DNA of 56,095 nucleotides from Spirochaetaceae bacterium (GTDB lineage Bacteria > Spirochaetota > Spirochaetia > CADAEX01). The translations under genes and the position numbers were made by a program. Numbering within the stretch: position 1 is the first letter of the stretch; the number at the start of each line of letters is the position of its first letter. The notes under the pieces were generated by a model. That model was not told where the DNA came from. It ran no database searches and was given only the letters and a program-made list of their open reading frames with translations. The stretch is taken from assembly GCA_009780675.1 (NCBI GenBank), contig WQZP01000001.1, forward strand, positions 70,327 to 126,421, given 5' to 3'. Below, in pieces: positions 1-6,637 of this stretch.

Positions 1-100
1 TCCCAGCTTCTGGCGGAGGTATTACTTTGGTTTTTATCCAATTATTAACTGTAGCTACAGAAATACCCAGTTCCTCGCTTAATGTATTTTTGCACAGCAT
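1..100 (-). CDS. 5' end of a gene with an N-terminal helix-turn-helix; runs off the window
   Basis: Reading the minus strand from the ATG at 98-100 gives 33 codons beginning MLCKNTLSEELGISVATVNN and continuing with WIKTKVIPPP. The pattern LSEELGISVATVNNWIKT is a compact helix-turn-helix like those of MerR/HTH_17 proteins and of the N-termini of some large DNA methyltransferases. The start lies 12 bases past the tsaD stop, so it could be the last gene of that operon. Only the N-terminus is visible, so the full function cannot be named. Confidence 0.5.
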   Translation of the reverse strand, partial: MLCKNTLSEELGISVATVNNWIKTKVIPPPEAG

Positions 101-112
101 ATTAATTTTATC

Positions 113-1126
113 TTATGGATAAGTTTTTCTAAAAACCGGAATTCTTGAGAGAACAGTAGTTTCAAACCCGGATTTTATATTGTTTTTAAGATAATGATAA
201 CCAAGCCCTGCAATCATTGCTCCGTTATCTCCGCAAAGCTTCAGGGAAGGGCTGTAGACCGTTACCCCCGCAATCTCCGAAAGAGCTTTTCTTAAATAAG
301 AGTTTGCAGCAACCCCGCCCCCGGTAACCACAGTTTTTAACCCAGTATTTTCTATGGCTTTCAAAAGCCGTTTTAATAGCATATTGATTGCTGTTTTTTG
401 AAAAGATGCAGCAATATTTTCACTGGTTTTTTCATACCCCTTGTTATGAAACTGGTCAAGCTGGTTTATAACAGCTGTTTTAAGACCAGAATATGAAATA
501 TCATACTTGTGGTCTCCCTTGTGAAGGGAAGGGTCTGGAAAAGAAAAAGCATTAGGATCACCCTGTTTGGAGAGTTTATCTATTATAACACCTCCGGGAT
601 ATCCCAGATTATAAAACTTTGCGACTTTATCAAAAGCTTCACCGCAAGCATCATCTATTGTTGTTCCAAGAATTTGCATATCTTCATGGCTATTAACAAT
701 AGCTATTATTGTGTGCCCGCCAGAAACAAGCAAGCCAAGATAAGGATAGGTTATTTCATTTTCAAGATGCGCTGCATATATGTGTGCAAAGATATGGTCG
801 ATTGCAACAAAAGGTTTGCCAGAGGCAAACGAAAGCCCTTTTGCAAAAGAGAGTCCGGTTAAAAGAGAGCCAGAAAGACCTGGCCTGTTTGTTACAGCAA
901 TTCCGTGGATTTCATCAAAAGAAACACCAGCTTCTTCAAGAGCTTTTTTTATTACATTGTTTATCCATTTTACATGAGTACGTGATGCTATCTCCGGCAC
1001 AACACCCATATAAGGTTTGTGAATTTCTATTTGCGAAGATATAATATTTGAAAGTAAAATTCTACCATCTGTTACAACAGCAGCAGAACATTCATCGCAG
1101 GATGTTTCAATTCCCAATACGTGCAA
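113..1126 (-). CDS. tsaD: tRNA N6-adenosine threonylcarbamoyltransferase TsaD
   Basis: TsaD transfers the threonylcarbamoyl group from threonylcarbamoyl-AMP to A37 of tRNAs that read ANN codons, working with TsaB and TsaE in the cytoplasm. The 337-residue length is normal. The ASKHA opening MHVLGIETSCDE is present, and the metal-binding pair is H111 and H115 in DHIFAHIYAAH. Later phosphate-binding glycine motifs LLVSGGHT and VVTGGGVAANSYLR are also intact. The start codon overlaps the 3' end of the deacetylase gene by 20 bases, implying translational coupling at the end of the flagellar operon. Being essential in most bacteria, it is probably also served by other promoters. Confidence 0.96.
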   Translation of the reverse strand: MHVLGIETSCDECSAAVVTDGRILLSNIISSQIEIHKPYMGVVPEIASRTHVKWINNVIKKALEEAGVSFDEIHGIAVTNRPGLSGSLLTGLSFAKGLSFASGKPFVAIDHIFAHIYAAHLENEITYPYLGLLVSGGHTIIAIVNSHEDMQILGTTIDDACGEAFDKVAKFYNLGYPGGVIIDKLSKQGDPNAFSFPDPSLHKGDHKYDISYSGLKTAVINQLDQFHNKGYEKTSENIAASFQKTAINMLLKRLLKAIENTGLKTVVTGGGVAANSYLRKALSEIAGVTVYSPSLKLCGDNGAMIAGLGYHYLKNNIKSGFETTVLSRIPVFRKTYP

Positions 1127-2108
1127 AACCTTCTCCTCTTCCTCCGGTAAAACTACTTGTATCTTTGATTGTAAAACCTTCTTTAATAAGGGTAGGGTAT
1201 ATTTGTATCATTATATTTGCCAATTCAGATGACCACGCATGACCAATCATAACAGCATATCCCTTATTCCTCGCTATTGATTTACCAATATTTATTGATT
1301 CCATTATAGCTCTTCTCTCGTCAACATTATCAAGAAAAACATCTCTTTGCATAATAACAAAACCATTCTCTATTGCCACTTTTTTACATACTGAATGATG
1401 CGTAGTCATGCTGTCAATAAAAAAAAGATTATTATCATATAAATATTTTAAAATAATTCTCATAATCCTTTTATCAGCAGTTACAGCAGAACCCATGTGA
1501 TTATTCACCCCTCTGACTCCAGGAATAGAATTTATGGTATGTCTAAGAATTGCTGTTATTTCCTCTTCTTCCATTCCCAACATTATTGCATACGGACCTG
1601 GGTCCAGACCATTAAGAGCTTCCATTGGTTGGTGGAGTATAACGTTTTTCCCTCTTTTTAAAGCAAGTTCTGCGCTCTTTTTTGAATATGGAAGGCCAGG
1701 AAGAACTGCGATCGTAATATCTCCAGGAAAATCGAGAAATGGCCTTAGTTGTTCCATACTATGCCCCGCATCATCAATAATAAAATAGAGAATTTTACTT
1801 TCTTTTTTTGGCGCTATAATTTTTGGAGCTATGACTGCTTTTGAGGAAACTTGTGGGGAAACAATGTTGGCGCTTTTTTCTATGTTTAATAAAGTATCAG
1901 ATTCTGTTTTTTTATAAGGACTTTTATAAGCACCCGTATCTTCTTTAGTTAAAAATTTCTGATCTTCATCTTGCCATTCTCTTTGCATGGCTAGCTGATT
2001 ATCTTGTGAAGTAACAGGGGTGATGTAAATAAGTATAATAATTAAAAAGGCTGTTAAAAATAACAGCCCTATTATAAATAACTTAATTCGAAGTTCAATT
2101 TTGCTCAA
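1107..2108 (-). CDS. Divergent polysaccharide deacetylase family protein (YibQ/DUF610 type)
   Basis: This is a 333-residue envelope protein with one N-terminal membrane segment (about residues 10-30) and a low-complexity linker to about residue 100. The NodB-like TIM-barrel domain follows. Family motifs seen are FIIDDAGHSMEQL (the metal-binding aspartates), HQPMEAL, GVNNHMGSAVTAD and GHAWSSEL. The family is related to carbohydrate esterases, but most members have no proven substrate. It sits between the FlgJ-like gene (10-base gap) and tsaD (20-base overlap). A role in trimming periplasmic glycan is inference. Confidence 0.88.
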   Translation of the reverse strand: MSKIELRIKLFIIGLLFLTAFLIIILIYITPVTSQDNQLAMQREWQDEDQKFLTKEDTGAYKSPYKKTESDTLLNIEKSANIVSPQVSSKAVIAPKIIAPKKESKILYFIIDDAGHSMEQLRPFLDFPGDITIAVLPGLPYSKKSAELALKRGKNVILHQPMEALNGLDPGPYAIMLGMEEEEITAILRHTINSIPGVRGVNNHMGSAVTADKRIMRIILKYLYDNNLFFIDSMTTHHSVCKKVAIENGFVIMQRDVFLDNVDERRAIMESINIGKSIARNKGYAVMIGHAWSSELANIMIQIYPTLIKEGFTIKDTSSFTGGRGEGFARIGN

Positions 2109-2118
2109 AACAACTCTC

Positions 2119-2463
2119 TTATATAGACTGTGACCTATATAGCTGAAGATACATCATTCGTGCAATACCCAAGTTTGCTGTTCTGGCCATTTTTTTTGCA
2201 TAGTTATCATAAAGCATATCTTCAAAAAAATCCCGACTTGTTGCATCTGTGGTAGAATCGGAAATAGATACTCTTTGAACTGTATTTCTCATTGAGTTAA
2301 GCATCTGTTTGATAAATAATGCTTCGAACTCAAGACAAGCATCATACAACTCCGTGTTTCGCGGCGTAAACCTGTTTCCGGATTGAGCTGATGCTTTTAG
2401 CTGTTCAAGCCTGCTGTTATTGTAAAGCATCATGCTATTATTGACGCTGCTAAGATTTTCCAT
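2119..2463 (-). CDS. Rod-binding protein, FlgJ N-terminal-domain type
   Basis: A protein of 114 residues that matches only the rod-capping half of FlgJ: the segment LEFEALFIKQMLNSMRNTV followed by FFEDMLYDNYAKKMA is typical. The peptidoglycan-hydrolysing half of the enterobacterial FlgJ is absent, as is common in spirochaetes, where a separate hydrolase must open the wall. It lies 10 bases downstream of flgG in the same direction, which supports a role in capping or chaperoning rod assembly in the periplasm. Confidence 0.88.
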   Translation of the reverse strand: MENLSSVNNSMMLYNNSRLEQLKASAQSGNRFTPRNTELYDACLEFEALFIKQMLNSMRNTVQRVSISDSTTDATSRDFFEDMLYDNYAKKMARTANLGIARMMYLQLYRSQSI

Positions 2464-2473
2464 ATATTACTCC

Positions 2474-3268
2474 CTACCTCTTAAGCCCAGTTGCAATCCC
2501 AAGCATATTATCGCTGGTTTGTATTGCTTTGGAATTTAATTCATAAGCTCTTTGAGCAACTATCATGTTAACCATCTCTCTTACTACAGAGACATTTGAC
2601 ATTTCAAGGAATCTATGGATAAGGCTTCCCATTCCATCATATCCAGGTCTTCCGGCTATTGCGTCGCCTGATGCGTTAGTAACTTTAAAAATGTTTTCTC
2701 CAATCGCATTAAGCCCTGCCGGGTTTATAAATCTGTATATTTCAATTTGCCCTATTTGTATTGGGTCATCGTTTCCAGGAACTTTTACAGTTACTCTTCC
2801 ATCCTGTGTAATTGTAAGAGTCTCTCTTATAAAACCTTCTGGCATAATTAATTCCGGCATAACCCTGTATCCCTGAGAATTAAGCAGTTGCGCGTTTGAG
2901 TCGATTTTAAATGACCCATCTCTTGTGTAACCAAAAGTTCCATCAATAAGCATAACTCTAAAAAATCCCTCTCCCTGAATCGCTACATCAAAAACATTTC
3001 CTGTTTCCTGGAGAGAACCTTGTGTGAACATCCGCTGTGTAGCTGCAGCTTTTACACCATGTCCAACCTGTACCCCTGTAGGTACAATAGTATGTTCTGT
3101 TGCAGGTGTTCCGGCTGTTCTTATTGTCTGGTAAATCAAGTCATCGAATTCTGCCCTTACCTGTTTAAACCCTGTGGTATTAACGTTTGCAAGATTATTG
3201 GAAATTGTGTCTATGTTAAACTGCTGCCCAATCATACCCGATGCTGCAGTCCATAATGATCTCATCAT
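2474..3268 (-). CDS. flgG: Flagellar distal rod protein FlgG
   Basis: FlgG builds the distal rod of the flagellar basal body. The 264-residue protein begins MMRSLWTAASGM and carries the Flg_bb_rod motif ISNNLANVNTTGFK. It ends with the family C-terminal motif (VREMVNMIVAQRAYELNSKA). An AAAGGAG ribosome site lies at about 3278-3284. The gene is 21 bases downstream of the flgF-like gene in the same operon. Length and motifs are all normal. Confidence 0.95.
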   Translation of the reverse strand: MMRSLWTAASGMIGQQFNIDTISNNLANVNTTGFKQVRAEFDDLIYQTIRTAGTPATEHTIVPTGVQVGHGVKAAATQRMFTQGSLQETGNVFDVAIQGEGFFRVMLIDGTFGYTRDGSFKIDSNAQLLNSQGYRVMPELIMPEGFIRETLTITQDGRVTVKVPGNDDPIQIGQIEIYRFINPAGLNAIGENIFKVTNASGDAIAGRPGYDGMGSLIHRFLEMSNVSVVREMVNMIVAQRAYELNSKAIQTSDNMLGIATGLKR

Positions 3269-3289
3269 ATCATATTCTCCTTTAGGTTA

Positions 3290-4138
3290 TTATACCCTAA
3301 CACCTTCGTTAATTAACTTAGCTGTTATATTATCGTGATTTGTTACAGCTTTCTGATTTGCTTCATAAGCTCGGTTAACTTCTATCATTTTTACCATTTC
3401 CTGAACAACATTGACATTTGAAGCTTCAAGAAAGCCCTGTAACACTCTTGGAAATCTTTCTTCGGCTATTTGTACAGCTGGACCAGATTCCTCTGTGTCT
3501 ATCCACATAGAGCCGCCCTGTTTTCTTAAATATCTTTCTTGTTCAAAATCTACAATTCTTAAAGTATCTATCTGAATTGTCTCTTCCCACTGGTTTTCTC
3601 TCATTGATACCAGTCTTTCTGGATCATCCTGAAAAATCTGATTTACAAATATACGCCCAAGTTGGTCAACAATAAAATTATTTTCTTTAATAAAAATACG
3701 GCCATTTTCTCCCAAAACAGGAAATCCCTGGTTTGTAAGAAGCATTCCCTCTCTGCCAATTATAAAATTACCATTTCTGGTAAATCTCTCTCCGCGAGGA
3801 GTTTCTACTACAAAAAACCCTTTGCCATCCAGCGCAAAGTCAAATGAGCTTTCTGTAACTTTAAGAGCCCCTTGACTAAATGATGTAAAAACTTCATTTT
3901 GTTCAACTCCAAGCCCAAGCTTCCCTACGATTGGAGCAGTATCTGCTGATCCCATTGGAAATACATATACGCCATTATCAGAAAGTCGTCTTATAAGAAG
4001 TTCAGGAAAAGATTTATGAATTGAAGTGTCCCGTTTAAAGCCGTTTAGATCTACATTTGCCACATTATTGGCTATAGCATCCATTCTATGCATTTGTGCA
4101 ACCATTCCAGCTGCGCCAGTATATAATCCACGTAACAT
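3290..4138 (-). CDS. flgF: Flagellar proximal rod/hook-basal body protein, FlgF-like
   Basis: A flagellar rod protein of 282 residues. It has the N-terminal motif GLYTGAAGMVAQMHRMDAIA, then NNVANVDLNGFKRD, and a C-terminal SNVNVVQEMVKMIEVNRAYE box. A TTG at 4150 would add four residues, but that codon overlaps a GGGGGG ribosome-binding stretch. The ATG at 4136-4138 also gives the usual ML(R)GLYTGAAGM start, so I chose it. It is the first gene of the operon and lies 25 bases below a sigma-28-type promoter. Its assignment as FlgF rather than FlgG rests on operon order and lower similarity to the neighbouring FlgG. Confidence 0.88.
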   Translation of the reverse strand: MLRGLYTGAAGMVAQMHRMDAIANNVANVDLNGFKRDTSIHKSFPELLIRRLSDNGVYVFPMGSADTAPIVGKLGLGVEQNEVFTSFSQGALKVTESSFDFALDGKGFFVVETPRGERFTRNGNFIIGREGMLLTNQGFPVLGENGRIFIKENNFIVDQLGRIFVNQIFQDDPERLVSMRENQWEETIQIDTLRIVDFEQERYLRKQGGSMWIDTEESGPAVQIAEERFPRVLQGFLEASNVNVVQEMVKMIEVNRAYEANQKAVTNHDNITAKLINEGVRV

Positions 4139-4162
4139 TTTTCCCCCCAAGTATATATTTAA

Positions 4163-4189
4163 TTATCGGTGATGAGGAAAAATACTTAA
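4163..4189 (-). promoter_or_regulatory. Sigma-28 (FliA) type promoter of the flagellar rod operon
   Basis: On the minus strand TTAAGTAT (4189-4182) is followed after exactly 11 bases by ACCGATAA (4170-4163). The enterobacterial FliA consensus is TAAAGTTT, 11 bases, GCCGATAA, so the match is 6/8 and 7/8 with ideal spacing. It ends 24 bases upstream of the flgF-like start codon. Confidence 0.75.
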
Positions 4190-4283
4190 AAAATAGTTAT
4201 TTATAGGATGATATTGCCTAAAAAGTGGTATACAAATATATAATTTTCATAATTATAAAGAAAATAAAGGATAAAGTGAATAA

Positions 4284-5306
4284 ATGAATCTGCGTGAAGG
4301 ATTAGGATTTAAATACCTGTCACATCGAGAACAGCAAGCATATAAAGGAATACTCCAGGCTTTTTCTTTAATGGCTGCCTCTTTTGATTGTTCCCAAATA
4401 AACCGTAGTGTTGACTTGGTTAAAGTTATACAGACTGTTCTTGGCGATAATCCATCAATTATCTACTTCAACAAAACGCAGATTAAAACTGAAGAATCAA
4501 TACGTGATAAGAGGATTATTTTAACAGGGGTCCATTCAAAACCTAAAGCTGAAAAGATGAATCTGGCTTTGGATGCAAAAGCTAATCAGATTATTTCTTC
4601 TGTGAAAGCAACATCCAATGATGAGTATTCTTTGTTGATTAATCTTTACCATTTTTTGCAAAAAAATATTCAGTATGATAAAAAAGAGCTTCAGGCTAAT
4701 TCACGGGGAGTGTGTAAATCTCCTGCTTCGCACAACGCTTATGGCGCACTATTGAACAGGTTGGCAGTTTGCGATGGCTTTTCTTCGGCATTTGCTTTGC
4801 TGGCTCAAAAAATCGGATTTGAATGTATGCTTGTAGTTGGGCACTCGGCATATTCAACTTCATTTAGCAATCACGCCTGGAATATAATAAAAATACAAGA
4901 CAGATTTTATCATGTGGATGTCACATGGGATGCAAGGAAATATATTGAATTCGGTGAATATTCCTATGCTTATTTTGCGATGAAAGATGATGAAATCGTA
5001 AATGATCATAAATGGGATAAAAAAACAACACCTGCCTGTTCATACAATGATTTTTCTTATTATTCAAGGAACGGGTTATATATTAATAATGAGGATCAGT
5101 TGAATCAAATCATTAATGCGTATGCCAGAAAACAACCCAAAGTTTTTCGAATAAAGCTATCCCGCAACATTCCCCTTCCAAAAAATGCAGAGAAATATTT
5201 AGCTCAAAAAATAATGAATGAAACAGTAAAATTCGTAGAGCGTATTCAAATAAGTTATGGCTGGAATGAGAACGCAAGATGCTTCTTTGCGAAAATAGTA
5301 AAATGA
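4284..5306 (+). CDS. Transglutaminase-like (papain-fold) domain protein
   Basis: A 340-residue protein without an obvious signal peptide. The C-terminal half contains the transglutaminase-core triad: C163 in AVCDGFSSAFALLAQKIG, H198 in NHAWNIIK, and D212 in FYHVDVTWD. The spacing and the W-x-x-VDVTWD signature are typical of bacterial transglutaminase-like proteins, which are usually cysteine proteases or amidases rather than crosslinkers. An AAGG ribosome site lies at 4267-4270. It is transcribed divergently from the flagellar operon, and nothing nearby suggests its substrate. Confidence 0.8.
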   Translation: MNLREGLGFKYLSHREQQAYKGILQAFSLMAASFDCSQINRSVDLVKVIQTVLGDNPSIIYFNKTQIKTEESIRDKRIILTGVHSKPKAEKMNLALDAKANQIISSVKATSNDEYSLLINLYHFLQKNIQYDKKELQANSRGVCKSPASHNAYGALLNRLAVCDGFSSAFALLAQKIGFECMLVVGHSAYSTSFSNHAWNIIKIQDRFYHVDVTWDARKYIEFGEYSYAYFAMKDDEIVNDHKWDKKTTPACSYNDFSYYSRNGLYINNEDQLNQIINAYARKQPKVFRIKLSRNIPLPKNAEKYLAQKIMNETVKFVERIQISYGWNENARCFFAKIVK

Positions 5307-5309
5307 TGA

Positions 5310-5390
5310 TTTTTTGTTAAAAACAACTGCGAAATCCATTATTTGTCAAGTATTGCAGTGAGTTTTTTGAGCTACGTTTTTAACAAAAAA
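5310..5390. repeat. Perfect 15-bp inverted repeat with a nested inner repeat
   Basis: TTTTTTGTTAAAAAC at 5310-5324 is the exact reverse complement of 5376-5390. Inside it, ACTGC near 5325-5329 pairs with GCAGT near 5356-5360. It fills the whole gap between the transglutaminase gene and the terminator of tRNA-Asn, and its right arm shares the A/T run of that terminator. It may act as a hairpin terminator for the plus-strand gene, or be a small mobile remnant. Confidence 0.6.
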
Positions 5391-5410
5391 GGCCGCCCTT
5401 ATGGACAGCC
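5385..5410 (-). terminator. Rho-independent terminator of tRNA-Asn
   Basis: On the minus strand GGCTGTCC, loop ATAA, GGGCGGCC forms an 8-bp stem (two G-U pairs) followed directly by TTTTTT. It lies 6 bases past the 3' end of the tRNA. Confidence 0.8.
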
Positions 5411-5416
5411 TAAAAT

Positions 5417-5489
5417 CTCCCCCGGACAGACTCGAACTGCCGACCTAGTGGTTAACAGCCACCCGCTCTACCGGCTGAGCTACAGGGGA
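5417..5489 (-). tRNA. tRNA-Asn (anticodon GUU)
   Basis: The 73-base cloverleaf folds fully. The acceptor stem is TCCCCTG with CGGGGGA, with discriminator G. The D arm is GCTC/GAGC, the anticodon loop CTGTTAA carries anticodon GTT, and the T arm is GGCAG/CTGTC with loop TTCGAGT. The CCA end is not encoded. It has its own promoter (5501-5529) and terminator (5385-5410), so it is a single-gene transcription unit. Confidence 0.96.
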
Positions 5490-5500
5490 ATGTAGAAACA

Positions 5501-5529
5501 ACCATACCTAAAATAATAAAATTTGTCAA
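5501..5529 (-). promoter_or_regulatory. Sigma-70 promoter of tRNA-Asn
   Basis: On the minus strand TTGACA (5529-5524) and TATGGT (5506-5501) are separated by 17 bases. The -10 box ends 12 bases before the tRNA 5' end. Confidence 0.85.
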
Positions 5530-5635
5530 TATCTCTATTTTTGTAAATAATAATAAAAAGATATCATTATGCTGATATTTAAACTGATGGCAAAAGACTG
5601 AAAATGCCAAACTGTCCTCTGTGATATGGAGTTCC

Positions 5636-6199
5636 CTATTTGGCAATATCATTGTCATTTTTGCTTGACTTTTCAGGGTTTTCAAGCGAAGATTTAAGCA
5701 GGGAAGAAACCGTCGCTCCCACTTGCTTTCGGAAGTCGGAGAATTCAAGTGAGTGGCTATATTGAGCGATAACCGTTTGTATAGCTTCGGCGGCTTCTTC
5801 TTTTTTATTTCTATTATCAAACCCTGTTAAAAGCCACTTTTCAGTATCACCTTGATTTCTTTGACAACTCAAAATAGCTATAATACCTTCTTTTTCTAAT
5901 TCAATACGGCCTTTATGTTCAAGATTATTTTTAAAAGGAATTTTTCTAATAAGTTTTCCCCCCTTTGCTGCTTTCATAACAAGGTAAAGAATTGCTGCTG
6001 AATACTCCTCCTTTTTTCCTTCTATTGCCCTCTTTTCAATAATATGTACAAGCCCATAACCTTTTCTTCCAGCTTCACCTTTATCTATAGTTATCTCTCC
6101 CAATTCGGGGTTTTTTATAGTTTGGGACTCCCCGCTCTTAAGAATATTTGAGAGTAGTAAAATATCTTTTATTGCTTTTCTTTTTTCTTTCATTTTCAT
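5636..6199 (-). CDS. Solitary barnase/EndoU/ColicinE5-D/RelE-like nuclease domain protein (PBECR/DUF3519-like)
   Basis: A protein of 187 residues with no signal peptide. The core GYGLVHIIEKRAIEGKKEEY, the segment IELEKEGIIAILSC and KWLLTGFDNRNKKEE match my memory of the phage-type barnase-EndoU-ColicinE5-RelE nuclease domain. That domain usually forms the C-terminal toxin of phage or polymorphic-toxin proteins, where the His in the G-x-x-HI segment is thought to be catalytic. Here it is freestanding with an extra charged C-terminal tail. It sits immediately upstream of a tRNA gene, a common integration target, so capture from a phage is plausible. The family call rests on motif resemblance only. 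Confidence 0.55.
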   Translation of the reverse strand: MKMKEKRKAIKDILLLSNILKSGESQTIKNPELGEITIDKGEAGRKGYGLVHIIEKRAIEGKKEEYSAAILYLVMKAAKGGKLIRKIPFKNNLEHKGRIELEKEGIIAILSCQRNQGDTEKWLLTGFDNRNKKEEAAEAIQTVIAQYSHSLEFSDFRKQVGATVSSLLKSSLENPEKSSKNDNDIAK

Positions 6200-6407
6200 T
6201 TATTTTTGTGATTTGGTGTTTCCGTGTGAATAACAGTTTGTATTCATAATGGCTATAACAGGATTAATGTGCGTAGCGATTCAATATGCAGAAAAATTAT
6301 GGGCTTTTTTTTAATTTTTTTTTGCTTGCTTGCGCATATCTATATTAATATAGTATAAAAATGTAAATGAAAGCGATTTTTTTAAGTAAAAATAACTCTC
6401 TCACGAG

Positions 6408-6427
6408 CAGAACAGAACAGAACAGAA
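6408..6427. repeat. Short tandem repeat (CAGAA)x4
   Basis: Four perfect copies of the 5-mer CAGAA. It lies in the otherwise gene-free 6200-6530 interval, which is AT-rich and shows no other feature I can support. Its 5-base unit could allow slippage, but it is too far from the next start codon (over 200 bases) to be an obvious phase-variation switch. Confidence 0.7.
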
Positions 6428-6530
6428 AATTATATGTCGATTTTGGCTTTGTAAAGTACTTTATAGATTAATTTTACGTTTCCTCCAAAAAATTAACAAA
6501 TTTACTCATTACCAATTTTTTCTCACAAAG

Positions 6531-6603
6531 ACACCAAGACACAGAGGAAGAGCAAGATTTTATTTTACTCACAGTACTCTCTGCGCCTTAGTCCTTTGTG
6601 TGA
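6531..6603. repeat. Imperfect inverted repeat of the CACAAAG(A/G)CACNAAG type
   Basis: The left arm (6531-6546, containing TCACAAAGACACCAAGACA) is an imperfect reverse complement of the right arm (6577-6603, containing CCTTAGTCCTTTGTGTGA). Similar paired ends recur as dispersed palindromes in many unrelated bacterial genomes. It lies just before the ribosome site of the large lipoprotein, so a hairpin in the mRNA leader could affect its expression. Confidence 0.6.
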
Positions 6604-6637
6604 TTTTAATAAAAATAATATTTTAAGGAGACTCATG

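Noticed and set aside
4151-4283. Additional small gene in the divergent flagellar gap
   Set aside because: The space is AT-rich promoter sequence with no frame having a ribosome site.
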